In this document: in pieces, positions 1 through 6,307 of the stretch
How the letters are laid out: every line of letters begins with the position of its first letter
How positions within the stretch are numbered: position 1 is the stretch's first letter
From: Phyllobacteriaceae bacterium UBA1059
GTDB taxonomy: Bacteria > Pseudomonadota > Alphaproteobacteria > Rhizobiales > Rhizobiaceae
Direction of reading: 5' to 3'
Assembly (NCBI GenBank): GCA_002316345.1
Contig: DCDI01000188.1
Location: 217-6,591 of the forward strand
DNA: 6,375 bases
Notes under the pieces: generated by a model
Databases searched by the model: none
What the model saw: the letters and a program-made list of their open reading frames with translations, nothing else
Told to the model about the DNA's origin: nothing
Position numbers and translations under genes: made by a program

Positions 1-675
1 GCCCACCATCATCATGCGCTTTTCGGCATGAAGCACGTCGAACTCGGCCTTCCACGCTTCGAGCAGCGCCGACGGCGCCTGCATGGTGCGGCCGGGCACA
101 ACGATCGAATACTGGAAGAACGGTGCGTCATCGAGCACCCAACGGAAGGGCAGTTCGACGATCTTGGTTTTCTTGCCCGCGACAGTGTGGATATAGGGCG
201 AGTCGTCGTCAAAGAAGTTTGAGGAATAATCGAATCCGTATTCCACCAGCATTGGCATGGTGATGCCACTGATTTCGGCTGCCGGCGAGCGCCAGCCGCG
301 CGGCGCGCGGCCCGAAACGCGCTTGATCGACTGGAAGCCCTTTTCCATTTCCTCGCGTTCCTGTTCGGGCGTCAGGCCCAGGATCCAGGAATGGGTGTAG
401 CTGTGATGGGCGATCTCGTGGCCGCCTTCCAGGATGCGCTCCATCAGTTCGGGGCGCTGGTCGATGATGATGCCTGGGATGAAGAAGGTCGTCTTGATCC
501 CGTAGCGCGCAAGCAGGTTGAGCACGCGGTCGGTGCCGACCTTCCAGCCATAGGCGCCCTGCGACATCAGGATCGGCCGTTTGGCATAGTCCGGGTCGCG
601 CGCCGTCCACATCGTTTCGGCGTCGAGGTCGAAGGTCAGGAAAAGGGGAAAGCCCCGGCTCGTGAGATGCATCAT
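1..675 (-). CDS. NodB-fold (polysaccharide deacetylase family) hydrolase, 3' end cut off by window edge
   Basis: The frame stays open from an ATG at 675 to base 1, giving 225 codons with the C-terminus missing. The usual family length of about 280-300 residues implies some 60-75 residues lie outside. NodB motifs are visible: motif 1 TFDLDAET at residues 14-21 (candidate catalytic base D16, metal ligand D18), motif 2 HHSYTH at 90-95 (metal ligands H91 and H95), and motif 3 RAPRGWRSP at 123-131. The FDxD form of motif 1 is that of the PuuE allantoinase / Helicobacter PgdA branch, not the classical TFDDG chitin deacetylases. Members remove acyl groups from, or open, amide substrates. The N-terminus has no signal peptide, so the protein should be cytoplasmic. 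It starts 10 bp after the upstream permease stop and is the fifth gene of the operon. Two ATGs stand in tandem (675 and 672); a GGAA at 680-683 fits the second slightly better. The family is certain, the substrate unknown. Confidence 0.88.
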   Translation of the reverse strand, partial: MMHLTSRGFPLFLTFDLDAETMWTARDPDYAKRPILMSQGAYGWKVGTDRVLNLLARYGIKTTFFIPGIIIDQRPELMERILEGGHEIAHHSYTHSWILGLTPEQEREEMEKGFQSIKRVSGRAPRGWRSPAAEISGITMPMLVEYGFDYSSNFFDDDSPYIHTVAGKKTKIVELPFRWVLDDAPFFQYSIVVPGRTMQAPSALLEAWKAEFDVLHAEKRMMMVG

Positions 676-685
676 CAGGTTCCGA

Positions 686-1474
686 TCAAACGAAGCGGTG
701 GAAGCTGGTCCAGCGTTCGGCAAGAAACAGCACCGCGACGGTCGCGATGATCAGGATGGTGGAAACTGCAGCCACACTCGGGTCGACGCCCATTTCCACC
801 GAGGTGAAGATCAGGATCGGCAGCGTGGTCTGGCGCGGGCCGGCAAGAAAGATGGTGACCGGCACGTTCTCCATGGAGGTGACAAAGGAAAACAGCGCGC
901 CGGCGACAAGGCCGGGCTTGATCAGCGGCAGCGTCACCAGCCGGAACGTGGTGAAGCCGTTGGCGCCCAGGCACCGCGCCGCCTCCTCGACCGAGAGGTC
1001 GATGCCGGAAAGGCTGGCGAGGGCTGATCGCACAATGTAGGGCAGGGTGATCACCACATGGGCGAGCAGCAGCACGATGAAGCCGCCACGCAGGCCCACC
1101 AGCGTGAAATATTGCAGCAGCGCCACGCCTATGACGACCGACGGGATGATCAGCGGCGACATGAGCAGCGAGGTCAACGCCTCGGAGCCCGGCAGCATCT
1201 TGCGGAAGAGTGCGTAGGAGGCGGCGACGCCCAGCACAAGAGAGATCACGGTCGAGCCCAGCGCGAGGATTAGGCTGTTCTGGATGGCGCTGAGGTAATT
1301 CGAGCTGGTGAACACGGCTTCATACCATTTCAGCGTCCAGCCCTGCGGCGGGATGGTAAGGTAGGAGGTCTCGCTGAACGAGGCGAGCACGACCACGATC
1401 ACCGGGATCTGCAGAAAGATGACGACCAAAAGGGCGATAGTTGAAACGGAAAAGCCCGGGCGCTGCTCGTTCAT
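686..1474 (-). CDS. ABC transporter permease, PotC-like (spermidine/putrescine class)
   Basis: This 262-residue inner-membrane protein is one half of the translocation channel of a type I ABC importer. About six hydrophobic segments can be seen, near residues 12-32, 63-87, 101-121, 130-148, 187-207 and 235-252. The cytoplasmic EAA loop that docks on the ATPase is clear at 163-182 (EEAARCLG, then FRLVTLPLIKPG). Length and segment layout match PotC/PotI/YdcV proteins. The ATG at 1474 overlaps the stop of the preceding permease by 4 bp (ATGA), which points to translational coupling and makes this start secure; no strong ribosome binding site is needed. The TGA is at 686-688, followed closely by the deacetylase. 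Known from the family: it pairs with a PotB-like partner as a heterodimer. The transported compound cannot be told from this subunit. Confidence 0.93.
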   Translation of the reverse strand: MNEQRPGFSVSTIALLVVIFLQIPVIVVVLASFSETSYLTIPPQGWTLKWYEAVFTSSNYLSAIQNSLILALGSTVISLVLGVAASYALFRKMLPGSEALTSLLMSPLIIPSVVIGVALLQYFTLVGLRGGFIVLLLAHVVITLPYIVRSALASLSGIDLSVEEAARCLGANGFTTFRLVTLPLIKPGLVAGALFSFVTSMENVPVTIFLAGPRQTTLPILIFTSVEMGVDPSVAAVSTILIIATVAVLFLAERWTSFHRFV

Positions 1475-2322
1475 GCCAGACCTGCCCAGCGCTTGGTCAT
1501 GCGGCTCGAAATCCAGATGATCAGGATGGTGACGAGCGCCAGCGAGAAGGACAAAGCCGACCCGCTCGGCCAGTCGAGCAGCTGCATGTATTCGTCATAG
1601 ATCAGGGTCGCCATGACTTGGTAGGTCGGTCCGCCCAGCATGCGCGGCGTCACCAGCGCGCTGATGGTCAGCACGAAAACCAGGATGGAACCGGCGATGA
1701 TGCCGGGTGCCGTCAGTGGCAGCGTCACAGCGCGGAAAACGTGGAAACGGCTGGAGCCCAGAGTGGCTGCGGCGGATTCCACATCGCGCGGCACGTTCTG
1801 GAGCGCGGCCACCAGCATCAGCACCATGAAGGGAAGGTAGATATGGGTCAGCCCGATCATCACGCCGGTCAGGTTGAACATCAGCTTTAACGGCGCCTTG
1901 ATCAAACCGAGATCCATCAGCATGTTGTTGACCACGCCGCGATTGGTCAAAAGTACGATCCAGCCGAAGGAGCGAACCACGAGGTTCAGCATCAGCGGAA
2001 AGATGACGAGAAGCGTCAGCGGCAGGCGCCAGCGCGGATCGCCGCGCACGATGAGATAAGCCACCGGATAACCGAGCAACAAACAGGCGAGGGTCACGGC
2101 AATGCCGAGGCCGAGTGTGCGAAGCACGACTTCCCGGTAATAATCGTCGGCAAAGATGCGGACGTAGTTTTCCAGCGTGAACGAGCCGGCGGCAATGCCG
2201 GCGCCCGGCTGATATTCCTGGAAGCTGGTCGGGGCCAGCAGGATCAGCGGCACCACGAATGCGCCCACCAGCACCAGCGCCAGCGGCGAAAACAGCAGCA
2301 GGCCGATGCGCAGCTGCCTCAT
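1471..2322 (-). CDS. ABC transporter permease, PotB-like (spermidine/putrescine class)
   Basis: This 283-residue inner-membrane subunit is the partner of the PotC-like permease downstream. Hydrophobic segments lie near residues 8-30, 68-92, 100-124, 151-172, 205-227 and 256-272, so six membrane spans are likely. The EAA loop is at about 181-208 (VESAAATLGS, then FRAVTLPLTAPG). The long periplasmic stretch between the first two spans (about 31-67, with FTLENYVRIF) is typical of PotB/PotH. The ATG at 2322 overlaps the TGA of the ATPase gene by 4 bp (TCAT on the plus strand at 2319-2322), and an AAGG lies about 9 bases upstream, so the start is well supported. The 3' end overlaps the next permease in the same way. 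The polyamine-class assignment rests on family resemblance; related systems carry other small cationic or neutral ligands. Confidence 0.93.
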   Translation of the reverse strand: MRQLRIGLLLFSPLALVLVGAFVVPLILLAPTSFQEYQPGAGIAAGSFTLENYVRIFADDYYREVVLRTLGLGIAVTLACLLLGYPVAYLIVRGDPRWRLPLTLLVIFPLMLNLVVRSFGWIVLLTNRGVVNNMLMDLGLIKAPLKLMFNLTGVMIGLTHIYLPFMVLMLVAALQNVPRDVESAAATLGSSRFHVFRAVTLPLTAPGIIAGSILVFVLTISALVTPRMLGGPTYQVMATLIYDEYMQLLDWPSGSALSFSLALVTILIIWISSRMTKRWAGLA

Positions 2323-3386
2323 GCGTGAGCGCCTTGCGCGATCACCAACACATCCTGCGGCCGCACTTCGAGCGTCACCGGCTGTGCCTGTTCGAGGTGG
2401 CTCGCGGGACCCGACGACGCAGCCTCTACGACCAGCTCATGATCGCCGGCGATGCGGATGACGTATTGGACCTGCGGGCCGGAGAAGGAGCGCAGCGCGA
2501 CGGTGCCGGGAATGCGGTTTGCGTCGCCGGCGCCCGACGGCGTCAGCGAAATCGCTTCCTGCCGGATAAAGACGTCGACGGATTCGCCATCCGCCGCGAG
2601 CGTGCTTTCAGTACTGAGCTCAAGTCCCTCGCCCAACACCAGCCTGTCAGCCTTAACGGTCGCCTTGAGGCGGTTCGGCTTGCCGATGAAGCTTGCAACG
2701 AAAGCGGTCGCTGGGCGGCGGTAGATGTCCTCTGGTGCCGCGAATTGTTGGATCACGCCGTCGTTCATGACGCAGACGCGGTCTGACAGACTAAGCGCTT
2801 CGCTCTGGTCGTGAGTGACGAACAGCGTGGTGATGCCGAGCTCGCGCTGCAGGCGCTTCAGCTCAATCTGCATTTCGTCGCGCAGTTTGGCGTCGAGGTT
2901 GGAAAGCGGCTCGTCAAACAAAAGCACGCTCGGGCGCGGCGCGATCGCACGAGCTATGGCGATACGCTGCTGCTGGCCACCCGAAAGCTGGCGCGGATAG
3001 CGATCGGCATAGCCGGCAAGCCTGACCATGGACAATGCCTCGTTGACCCGCGTTTCCAGCGTCGCACCGCTTTGCCCCTTGCGGCGAAGGCCAAAGGCGA
3101 CGTTCTCGAAAACTGTCATGTGCGGGAACAGTGCATAGGACTGGAAGACCAGCCCGATATTGCGCTTGTTGGGCGGCAGCCGCGTGACCTCGGCTGTACC
3201 GATGCGGATTGTGCCATCAGAAGGCTCGATCAGGCCGGCGACCATGCGCAGTATTGTCGTCTTGCCGCAGCCAGAGGGACCAAGTAGCGAAACGAACTCA
3301 CCCTCGGCGATGGCCAGGGAAACGTCCTTGACCACAGTGAGCCCACCGTAGCGCTTGACGACGTGATCTAGGGCGAGATCGCTCAT
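2319..3386 (-). CDS. ABC transporter ATP-binding protein, PotA-like
   Basis: This 355-residue cytoplasmic ATPase powers the importer. All nucleotide-binding motifs are intact: Walker A GPSGCGKTT at residues 36-44, Q-loop Q82 in LVFQSYALFPH, signature LSGGQ at 134-138, Walker B VLLFDEP at 154-160, D-loop SNLD at 162-165 and H-loop H192. Residues from about 235 to the end form the extra C-terminal region of the PotA/MalK/UgpC type, with a TOBE-like segment near 272-350 (VFIRQEAISL, VRPQDVLVIA); in this family it takes part in regulation. The ATG at 3386 has a good ribosome binding site (AAGGA at 3394-3398), and no other in-frame start exists back to the stop at 3426-3428. The gene follows the binding-protein gene after 42 bp and overlaps the next permease by 4 bp. 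Function as an importer ATPase is certain; the ligand is not. Confidence 0.95.
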   Translation of the reverse strand: MSDLALDHVVKRYGGLTVVKDVSLAIAEGEFVSLLGPSGCGKTTILRMVAGLIEPSDGTIRIGTAEVTRLPPNKRNIGLVFQSYALFPHMTVFENVAFGLRRKGQSGATLETRVNEALSMVRLAGYADRYPRQLSGGQQQRIAIARAIAPRPSVLLFDEPLSNLDAKLRDEMQIELKRLQRELGITTLFVTHDQSEALSLSDRVCVMNDGVIQQFAAPEDIYRRPATAFVASFIGKPNRLKATVKADRLVLGEGLELSTESTLAADGESVDVFIRQEAISLTPSGAGDANRIPGTVALRSFSGPQVQYVIRIAGDHELVVEAASSGPASHLEQAQPVTLEVRPQDVLVIAQGAHA

Positions 3387-3428
3387 GTCGACTTCCTTGG
3401 GAGTCGGTGCGGGGTTCTCCTTGTCTGA

Positions 3429-4454
3429 TCAGCGCAAGACTTCACGCTGCCAGCGTCGCGTCCATTCCGGCAGCTTGGCCGCCATTTCGCTCGGATCGAG
3501 GAACAGCATCTTCTCCAAAGCCTCGCCCGACGGGACTATTGCCGAGACTTCGTCCGAGAGCGTGACGTTCTTGTTGACTGAACCGATGAACTGGCGCTCC
3601 GAAAAGCACTTCTGGTTGTCAGCGTCGAGTACCGTATCGATAAACTTGAGCGCCAGCTCCTCGTTCTGCGTGCCCTTAGGGATCATGACCGCGGGGCGTA
3701 TGCCGACAGCGCCTTCGATCGGGTAGGCAGCGGCGAGCGGAAGGCCGTTCTTCGACTGGACGCCAGCGCGATCCGGATACCAGACCGCGATGTCGATTTC
3801 GCCGCGCTCGAAGAGCGACACGACTTGGTCGGCTTGCGTGTAAAGGAGCACCGAATCCTTTGCGAGAGGCTTTACCTTCTCGATGCCAGGCGTGATGTCA
3901 TCGTTGCTGCCGCCGGCGAGCTTGTTCATGGCAGCCAGGAACTGCCAGCCGGTCGTGCCCGAAATATCGCCGATCGTCACGCGGCCCTTGTATTTCGGGT
4001 CGAACAGGTCGTTCCAAGACGTCGGCGGGGTGGTGACCTTTTCCTTGTTGTAGATGATCGTGGTCGCACCGATCATCGCGGCGACATAGGCGTCGTCCTT
4101 GCCCCAGGCACCATCGATGATCTCGGCCGCGTTGGTCAGCTTGGCGCGGTTGAGCGGGACGAGCAGGCCTTCGTTCGCCATCTGGACGGCAAAGGCGTCA
4201 TCGGCGAAGACTACGTCCATGTCGGACTGGCCAGCTGTCGCGCGCACGGCTGCGGCATGCTGAGCGGAATTAGCCAGTTTCGAGACGACGGTTGCACCTG
4301 TCTCCTTCTCGAAGACATCGATGTAACAGGCCTTCACATTGTCAGCGAAGGAGCCTCCGAATTCACCGAGCACTAGCTCTTGCGCATGTGCGGACGATAC
4401 GGAAATGCCAGCCAGCACGGCGGCGGCGGCAAGCAGCTTGGTACGCAGTTCCAT
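3429..4454 (-). CDS. Periplasmic extracellular solute-binding protein, PotD/PotF-like (family 1)
   Basis: This 341-residue ligand receptor delivers substrate to the permeases. A Sec signal peptide is plain: charged start MELRTK, a hydrophobic core over about 7-19, and cleavage probably after A24 in SAHA/QELV, giving a mature protein of about 317 residues. Family-type stretches include EFGGSFADN at 31-39, a GATTIIYNKEKV strand region at 129-140 and TSWNDLFDPKYKGR at 145-158. No lipobox cysteine is present. The mature chain has only two cysteines (C43 and C283), which could form a periplasmic disulfide. The ATG at 4454 is preceded by GGGAG at 4461-4465 with a 6-base spacer. It is the first gene of the operon and is divergent from the marR-like gene. 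Members of this family bind polyamines, but also GABA, opines, Fe3+ and other ligands; I could not confirm polyamine-contact residues by alignment, so the ligand stays open. Confidence 0.92.
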   Translation of the reverse strand: MELRTKLLAAAAVLAGISVSSAHAQELVLGEFGGSFADNVKACYIDVFEKETGATVVSKLANSAQHAAAVRATAGQSDMDVVFADDAFAVQMANEGLLVPLNRAKLTNAAEIIDGAWGKDDAYVAAMIGATTIIYNKEKVTTPPTSWNDLFDPKYKGRVTIGDISGTTGWQFLAAMNKLAGGSNDDITPGIEKVKPLAKDSVLLYTQADQVVSLFERGEIDIAVWYPDRAGVQSKNGLPLAAAYPIEGAVGIRPAVMIPKGTQNEELALKFIDTVLDADNQKCFSERQFIGSVNKNVTLSDEVSAIVPSGEALEKMLFLDPSEMAAKLPEWTRRWQREVLR

Positions 4455-4511
4455 CGTTAGCTCCCGTTCTTCATCAACCCCAGAGCATCTCTGCGGATGC
4501 CATTGAGGTAG

Positions 4512-4540
4512 ACGCTAACACCCGCGAAATTGTCTTTCAA
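4512..4540 (-). promoter_or_regulatory. Candidate sigma-70 promoter of the transporter operon
   Basis: Read on the minus strand, TTGAAA (4535-4540) is followed after exactly 17 bases by TAGCGT (4512-4517), about 57 bases before the binding-protein start codon. The -35 box is a good match (5 of 6 to TTGACA); the -10 is weak (3 of 6), as is common in alphaproteobacteria. The -35 lies wholly inside the inverted repeat at 4533-4546. This is inference from spacing and consensus only. Confidence 0.4.
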
Positions 4541-4568
4541 GAAAGAAAAATCAAAGGTAATCTTTCTT
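4533..4568. promoter_or_regulatory. Putative MarR operator: two overlapping inverted repeats
   Basis: Two perfect inverted repeats share one arm. The first is TCTTTC-AA-GAAAGA (4533-4546). The second is AAGAAAGA (4539-4546), a 14-base spacer, then TCTTTCTT (4561-4568). Both lie in the spacer between the divergent transporter and marR-like genes. MarR dimers typically bind such AT-rich palindromes next to their own gene. The first repeat covers the candidate -35 box of the transporter promoter, so binding would block it. The second ends about 65 bases before the regulator's start codon. The repeats are read directly; their role is inferred. Confidence 0.5.
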
Positions 4569-4617
4569 AGCTTGCGGCTTGTTTGTCGCAACGTGCTTCA
4601 GGTAGACCGTTCGCTAC

Positions 4618-4624
4618 AAAGGAG
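4618..4624 (+). promoter_or_regulatory. Ribosome binding site that sets the MarR start
   Basis: AAAGGAG is close to the ideal Shine-Dalgarno sequence and sits 9 bases before the TTG at 4634. The more upstream in-frame TTG at 4583 has no comparable site before it, so 4634 is the better start. Confidence 0.7.
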
Positions 4625-4633
4625 AGAGCGAAC

Positions 4634-5149
4634 TTGGACGAGCCGGTTCTTCGCTATTGGGAACTCGACCGCGTTGGACGCGGCATGGAAAAATGGCGAC
4701 GTGCGCGGCCCGATATTGACGTCAGCGGAAAGGCTGTCGTCGGACGCATCCGGCACCTCAACGACATCGTCATGCGTGCCGTTGACAAGGCGCTGGCGAA
4801 GCACGGCGTTAAGTACCCGGTCTATGCTGTCCTCGCCACCATCCGCGTTTCTGGGTCGCCCTATCGAATGTCGCCAACCGAACTGCTGTCCACCCTCCTG
4901 GTCACGTCGGGCGGCTTGTCAAACCTGCTGCGTCGCATGGAAGCCGACGGCTACATCACCCGCGCCGCCGACAAGCGCGATGGGCGCGGCGTGATTGTAG
5001 AATTAACCGAGCAAGGGGTCGCCATCGCTGACGCCAGCATGGCTGACCACGCTGCGGTAGAGCGCGATCTCATCGAGTGCTTGCCGGACGACGTCAAGGA
5101 AACGATAGCACGTGCGCTTGGATTGATGATCACCGTCGCGGAAAGATGA
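4634..5149 (+). CDS. MarR-family transcriptional regulator (TTG start)
   Basis: This is a dimeric winged helix-turn-helix DNA-binding protein of 171 residues from the TTG at 4634. An upstream TTG at 4583 would give 188 residues but lacks a ribosome binding site. The wHTH spans about residues 79-130: MSPTELLSTLLVTSGGLSN forms helix-turn-helix elements, LLRRMEADGYITR follows, and the wing carries DKRDGRGVIVELTEQG with the R/G-rich turn usual in MarR proteins. The flanking N- and C-terminal helices (about 28-60 and 133-168) should form the dimer interface. The N-terminal 30 residues are a short extension often seen in rhizobial members. The gene is divergent from the transporter operon, with inverted repeats between them, so it most likely represses that operon and perhaps itself, released by the transported compound or a product of it. 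The effector cannot be read from sequence. Confidence 0.88.
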   Translation: MDEPVLRYWELDRVGRGMEKWRRARPDIDVSGKAVVGRIRHLNDIVMRAVDKALAKHGVKYPVYAVLATIRVSGSPYRMSPTELLSTLLVTSGGLSNLLRRMEADGYITRAADKRDGRGVIVELTEQGVAIADASMADHAAVERDLIECLPDDVKETIARALGLMITVAER

Positions 5150-5401
5150 AGACAATCTTTGTTGTTTGGAGTGCGCGGTCGGCATTGGCGTAAGCAGGCC
5201 TTCAGCTATCGGGTAACATCCAGCTAAGGCTGACATTCCGCTGCGCGGCCCCGGAAGCTAGTTCATGATCCGTGAAGTATCTAGAGACAAGGTTCACAAA
5301 CGTCCCAACCTTTGACGGCCGGGCCCGTTCTATCCGCGAAGAGCTCGCCCGTCATTGCATCTCAATGCCGCTAGGGCAGCGTACTCGCAGGGACAATCCA
5401 T
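5150..5401. other. Non-coding gap between the MarR and GGDEF genes
   Basis: I see no convincing gene in these 252 bases; a GTG-started frame from 5272 overlaps the next gene and resembles no family. Small structures are present: AAAGAT-N7-ATCTTT at the marR stop (5142-5160), TTCCG/CGGAA arms (5236-5240 and 5252-5256) that could be a weak terminator but lack a T-run, and CATTG-CATCT-CAATG (5353-5367). A weak promoter candidate is TTGGCG (5185-5190) with TATCGG 16 bases on (5207-5212). AGGGA at 5389-5393 is the ribosome binding site of the next gene. Confidence 0.5.
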
Positions 5402-6253
5402 ATGGAACTCAGCTTCGATCTGAATGCACTCGACGTTTCCGTCTTCGTCGTTGACGTAGAAGATCGGGCCAAATTCCGCATCTTTGGGATGAACGCGGCT
5501 GCCGAGCGTGAAACCGGAAGCCTAAGCGCATCGTTTGCAGGACGCCTGTTCGAAGAGTGTTTCGAACCGGCAATGGCGCACATACTCGTTGAACGCTACA
5601 CGAAATGCGTGCGTACGAGGAAAGCCTTTCAGTTCGAGGAGCTGGGCTCCCTGGTGTCGGATGAGCAATGGTATCGCACGACCTTGTCCCCATGCCTGGA
5701 TCCAGCAGGCAACGTTTGCCGGATCATGGCCATCTCGCAGAATATTACGGCGATCAAACGCGTTCAATTCGAGATGAAGGAGTTCGCTTTCACCGACGCT
5801 TTGACCGGGCTGGCGAACAGGCGGGCGTTTGACGAAGCGATCGCGGATGCGGGTGCCGAGGCTGGTTACACAGGCCGCAGTTTCTCGATGGTGGTTGCTG
5901 ATCTCAACGGATTGAAACGCATCAACGATACGCTTGGCCACCGTGTTGGCGACGATGTCATCCGCCTCGTGGGAGCATCTTTACAGAAGGCCCTCAAGTC
6001 GAATGAAACGATCGCCCGTGTAGGCGGTGACGAGTTCTATCTTCTGCTGCGTGAAACCACACGGAACGCCCTGGATGATAGGCTGGTTCGGCTGCGTGAA
6101 ACAATCGAGAGCATCCCGCCTCTGGCTGAGTACAACGAACCCATCACCATCAGTGCAGGCGGGGCGGTCTGGAACCCGGGTGATGACGCTTACGAGGTGT
6201 TAGCGACGGCTGATGCCGAGATGTATATCGACAAAACGCCCAGCGCACGATGA
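5402..6253 (+). CDS. PAS-GGDEF diguanylate cyclase, soluble
   Basis: This 283-residue protein makes the second messenger c-di-GMP from two GTP. The N-terminal half (about residues 9-118) looks like one PAS sensor domain: VFVVDVED, FGMNAAAERETG, and the ending NVCRIMAISQNITAIKR that leads into the linker. The GGDEF domain starts with DALTGLANR (132-140), has DLNGLKRINDTLGH (167-180, with D167 as a metal ligand) and an intact active site RVGGDEF (206-212). It closes with a SAGGAV strand (251-256) and ADAEMYIDK (270-278). Catalytic residues look complete, so it should be active. The inhibitory I-site RxxD, expected at 199-202, is KSNE, so canonical product inhibition is unlikely. There is no membrane segment or signal peptide, so it is cytoplasmic; the PAS ligand is unknown and no haem or flavin signature was evident. 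The ATG has AGGGA 8 bases upstream. No EAL domain follows. Confidence 0.92.
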   Translation: MELSFDLNALDVSVFVVDVEDRAKFRIFGMNAAAERETGSLSASFAGRLFEECFEPAMAHILVERYTKCVRTRKAFQFEELGSLVSDEQWYRTTLSPCLDPAGNVCRIMAISQNITAIKRVQFEMKEFAFTDALTGLANRRAFDEAIADAGAEAGYTGRSFSMVVADLNGLKRINDTLGHRVGDDVIRLVGASLQKALKSNETIARVGGDEFYLLLRETTRNALDDRLVRLRETIESIPPLAEYNEPITISAGGAVWNPGDDAYEVLATADAEMYIDKTPSAR

Positions 6254-6261
6254 CGGCACCC

Positions 6262-6281
6262 GATGTTCGACTAGGAACATC
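6262..6281 (+). terminator. Candidate terminator hairpin after the GGDEF gene
   Basis: Perfect 7-bp arms GATGTTC and GAACATC flank a 6-base loop (GACTAG), 8 bases after the stop codon. The following sequence is moderately T-rich (CCCGTCTTTGTGTTT) rather than a clean T-run, and the stem is not GC-rich. It is therefore a weak intrinsic terminator or a plain 3' hairpin. It sits between two apparently converging genes. Confidence 0.45.
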
Positions 6282-6307
6282 CCGTCTTTGTGTTTGAACG
6301 ATCTCAA

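Noticed and set aside
209..610. 133-codon minus-strand frame within the deacetylase region
   Set aside because: It lies in a different frame from the one carrying the complete NodB motifs, and has low-complexity R/P/H-rich composition.
391..1040. Several plus-strand frames of 90-120 codons opposite the permease and deacetylase genes
   Set aside because: They are antisense to genes with clear family motifs, and their composition (rich in R, G, Q, H) is what GC-rich antisense frames give.
4506..4607. Direct repeat AGGTAGAC at 4506-4513 and 4600-4607 flanking the divergent spacer
   Set aside because: An 8-base match within about 180 bases is not far from chance, and neither copy is palindromic as a MarR site would be.
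5236..5256. TTCCG/CGGAA hairpin as a terminator of the marR-like gene
   Set aside because: It has only 5-bp arms with an 11-base loop and no T-run, 87 bases after the stop; too weak to call as a feature.
5272..5454. GTG-started plus-strand frame of 60 codons in the gap before the GGDEF gene
   Set aside because: It has no clear ribosome binding site, overlaps the well-supported cyclase start in another frame, and the product resembles nothing recognisable.
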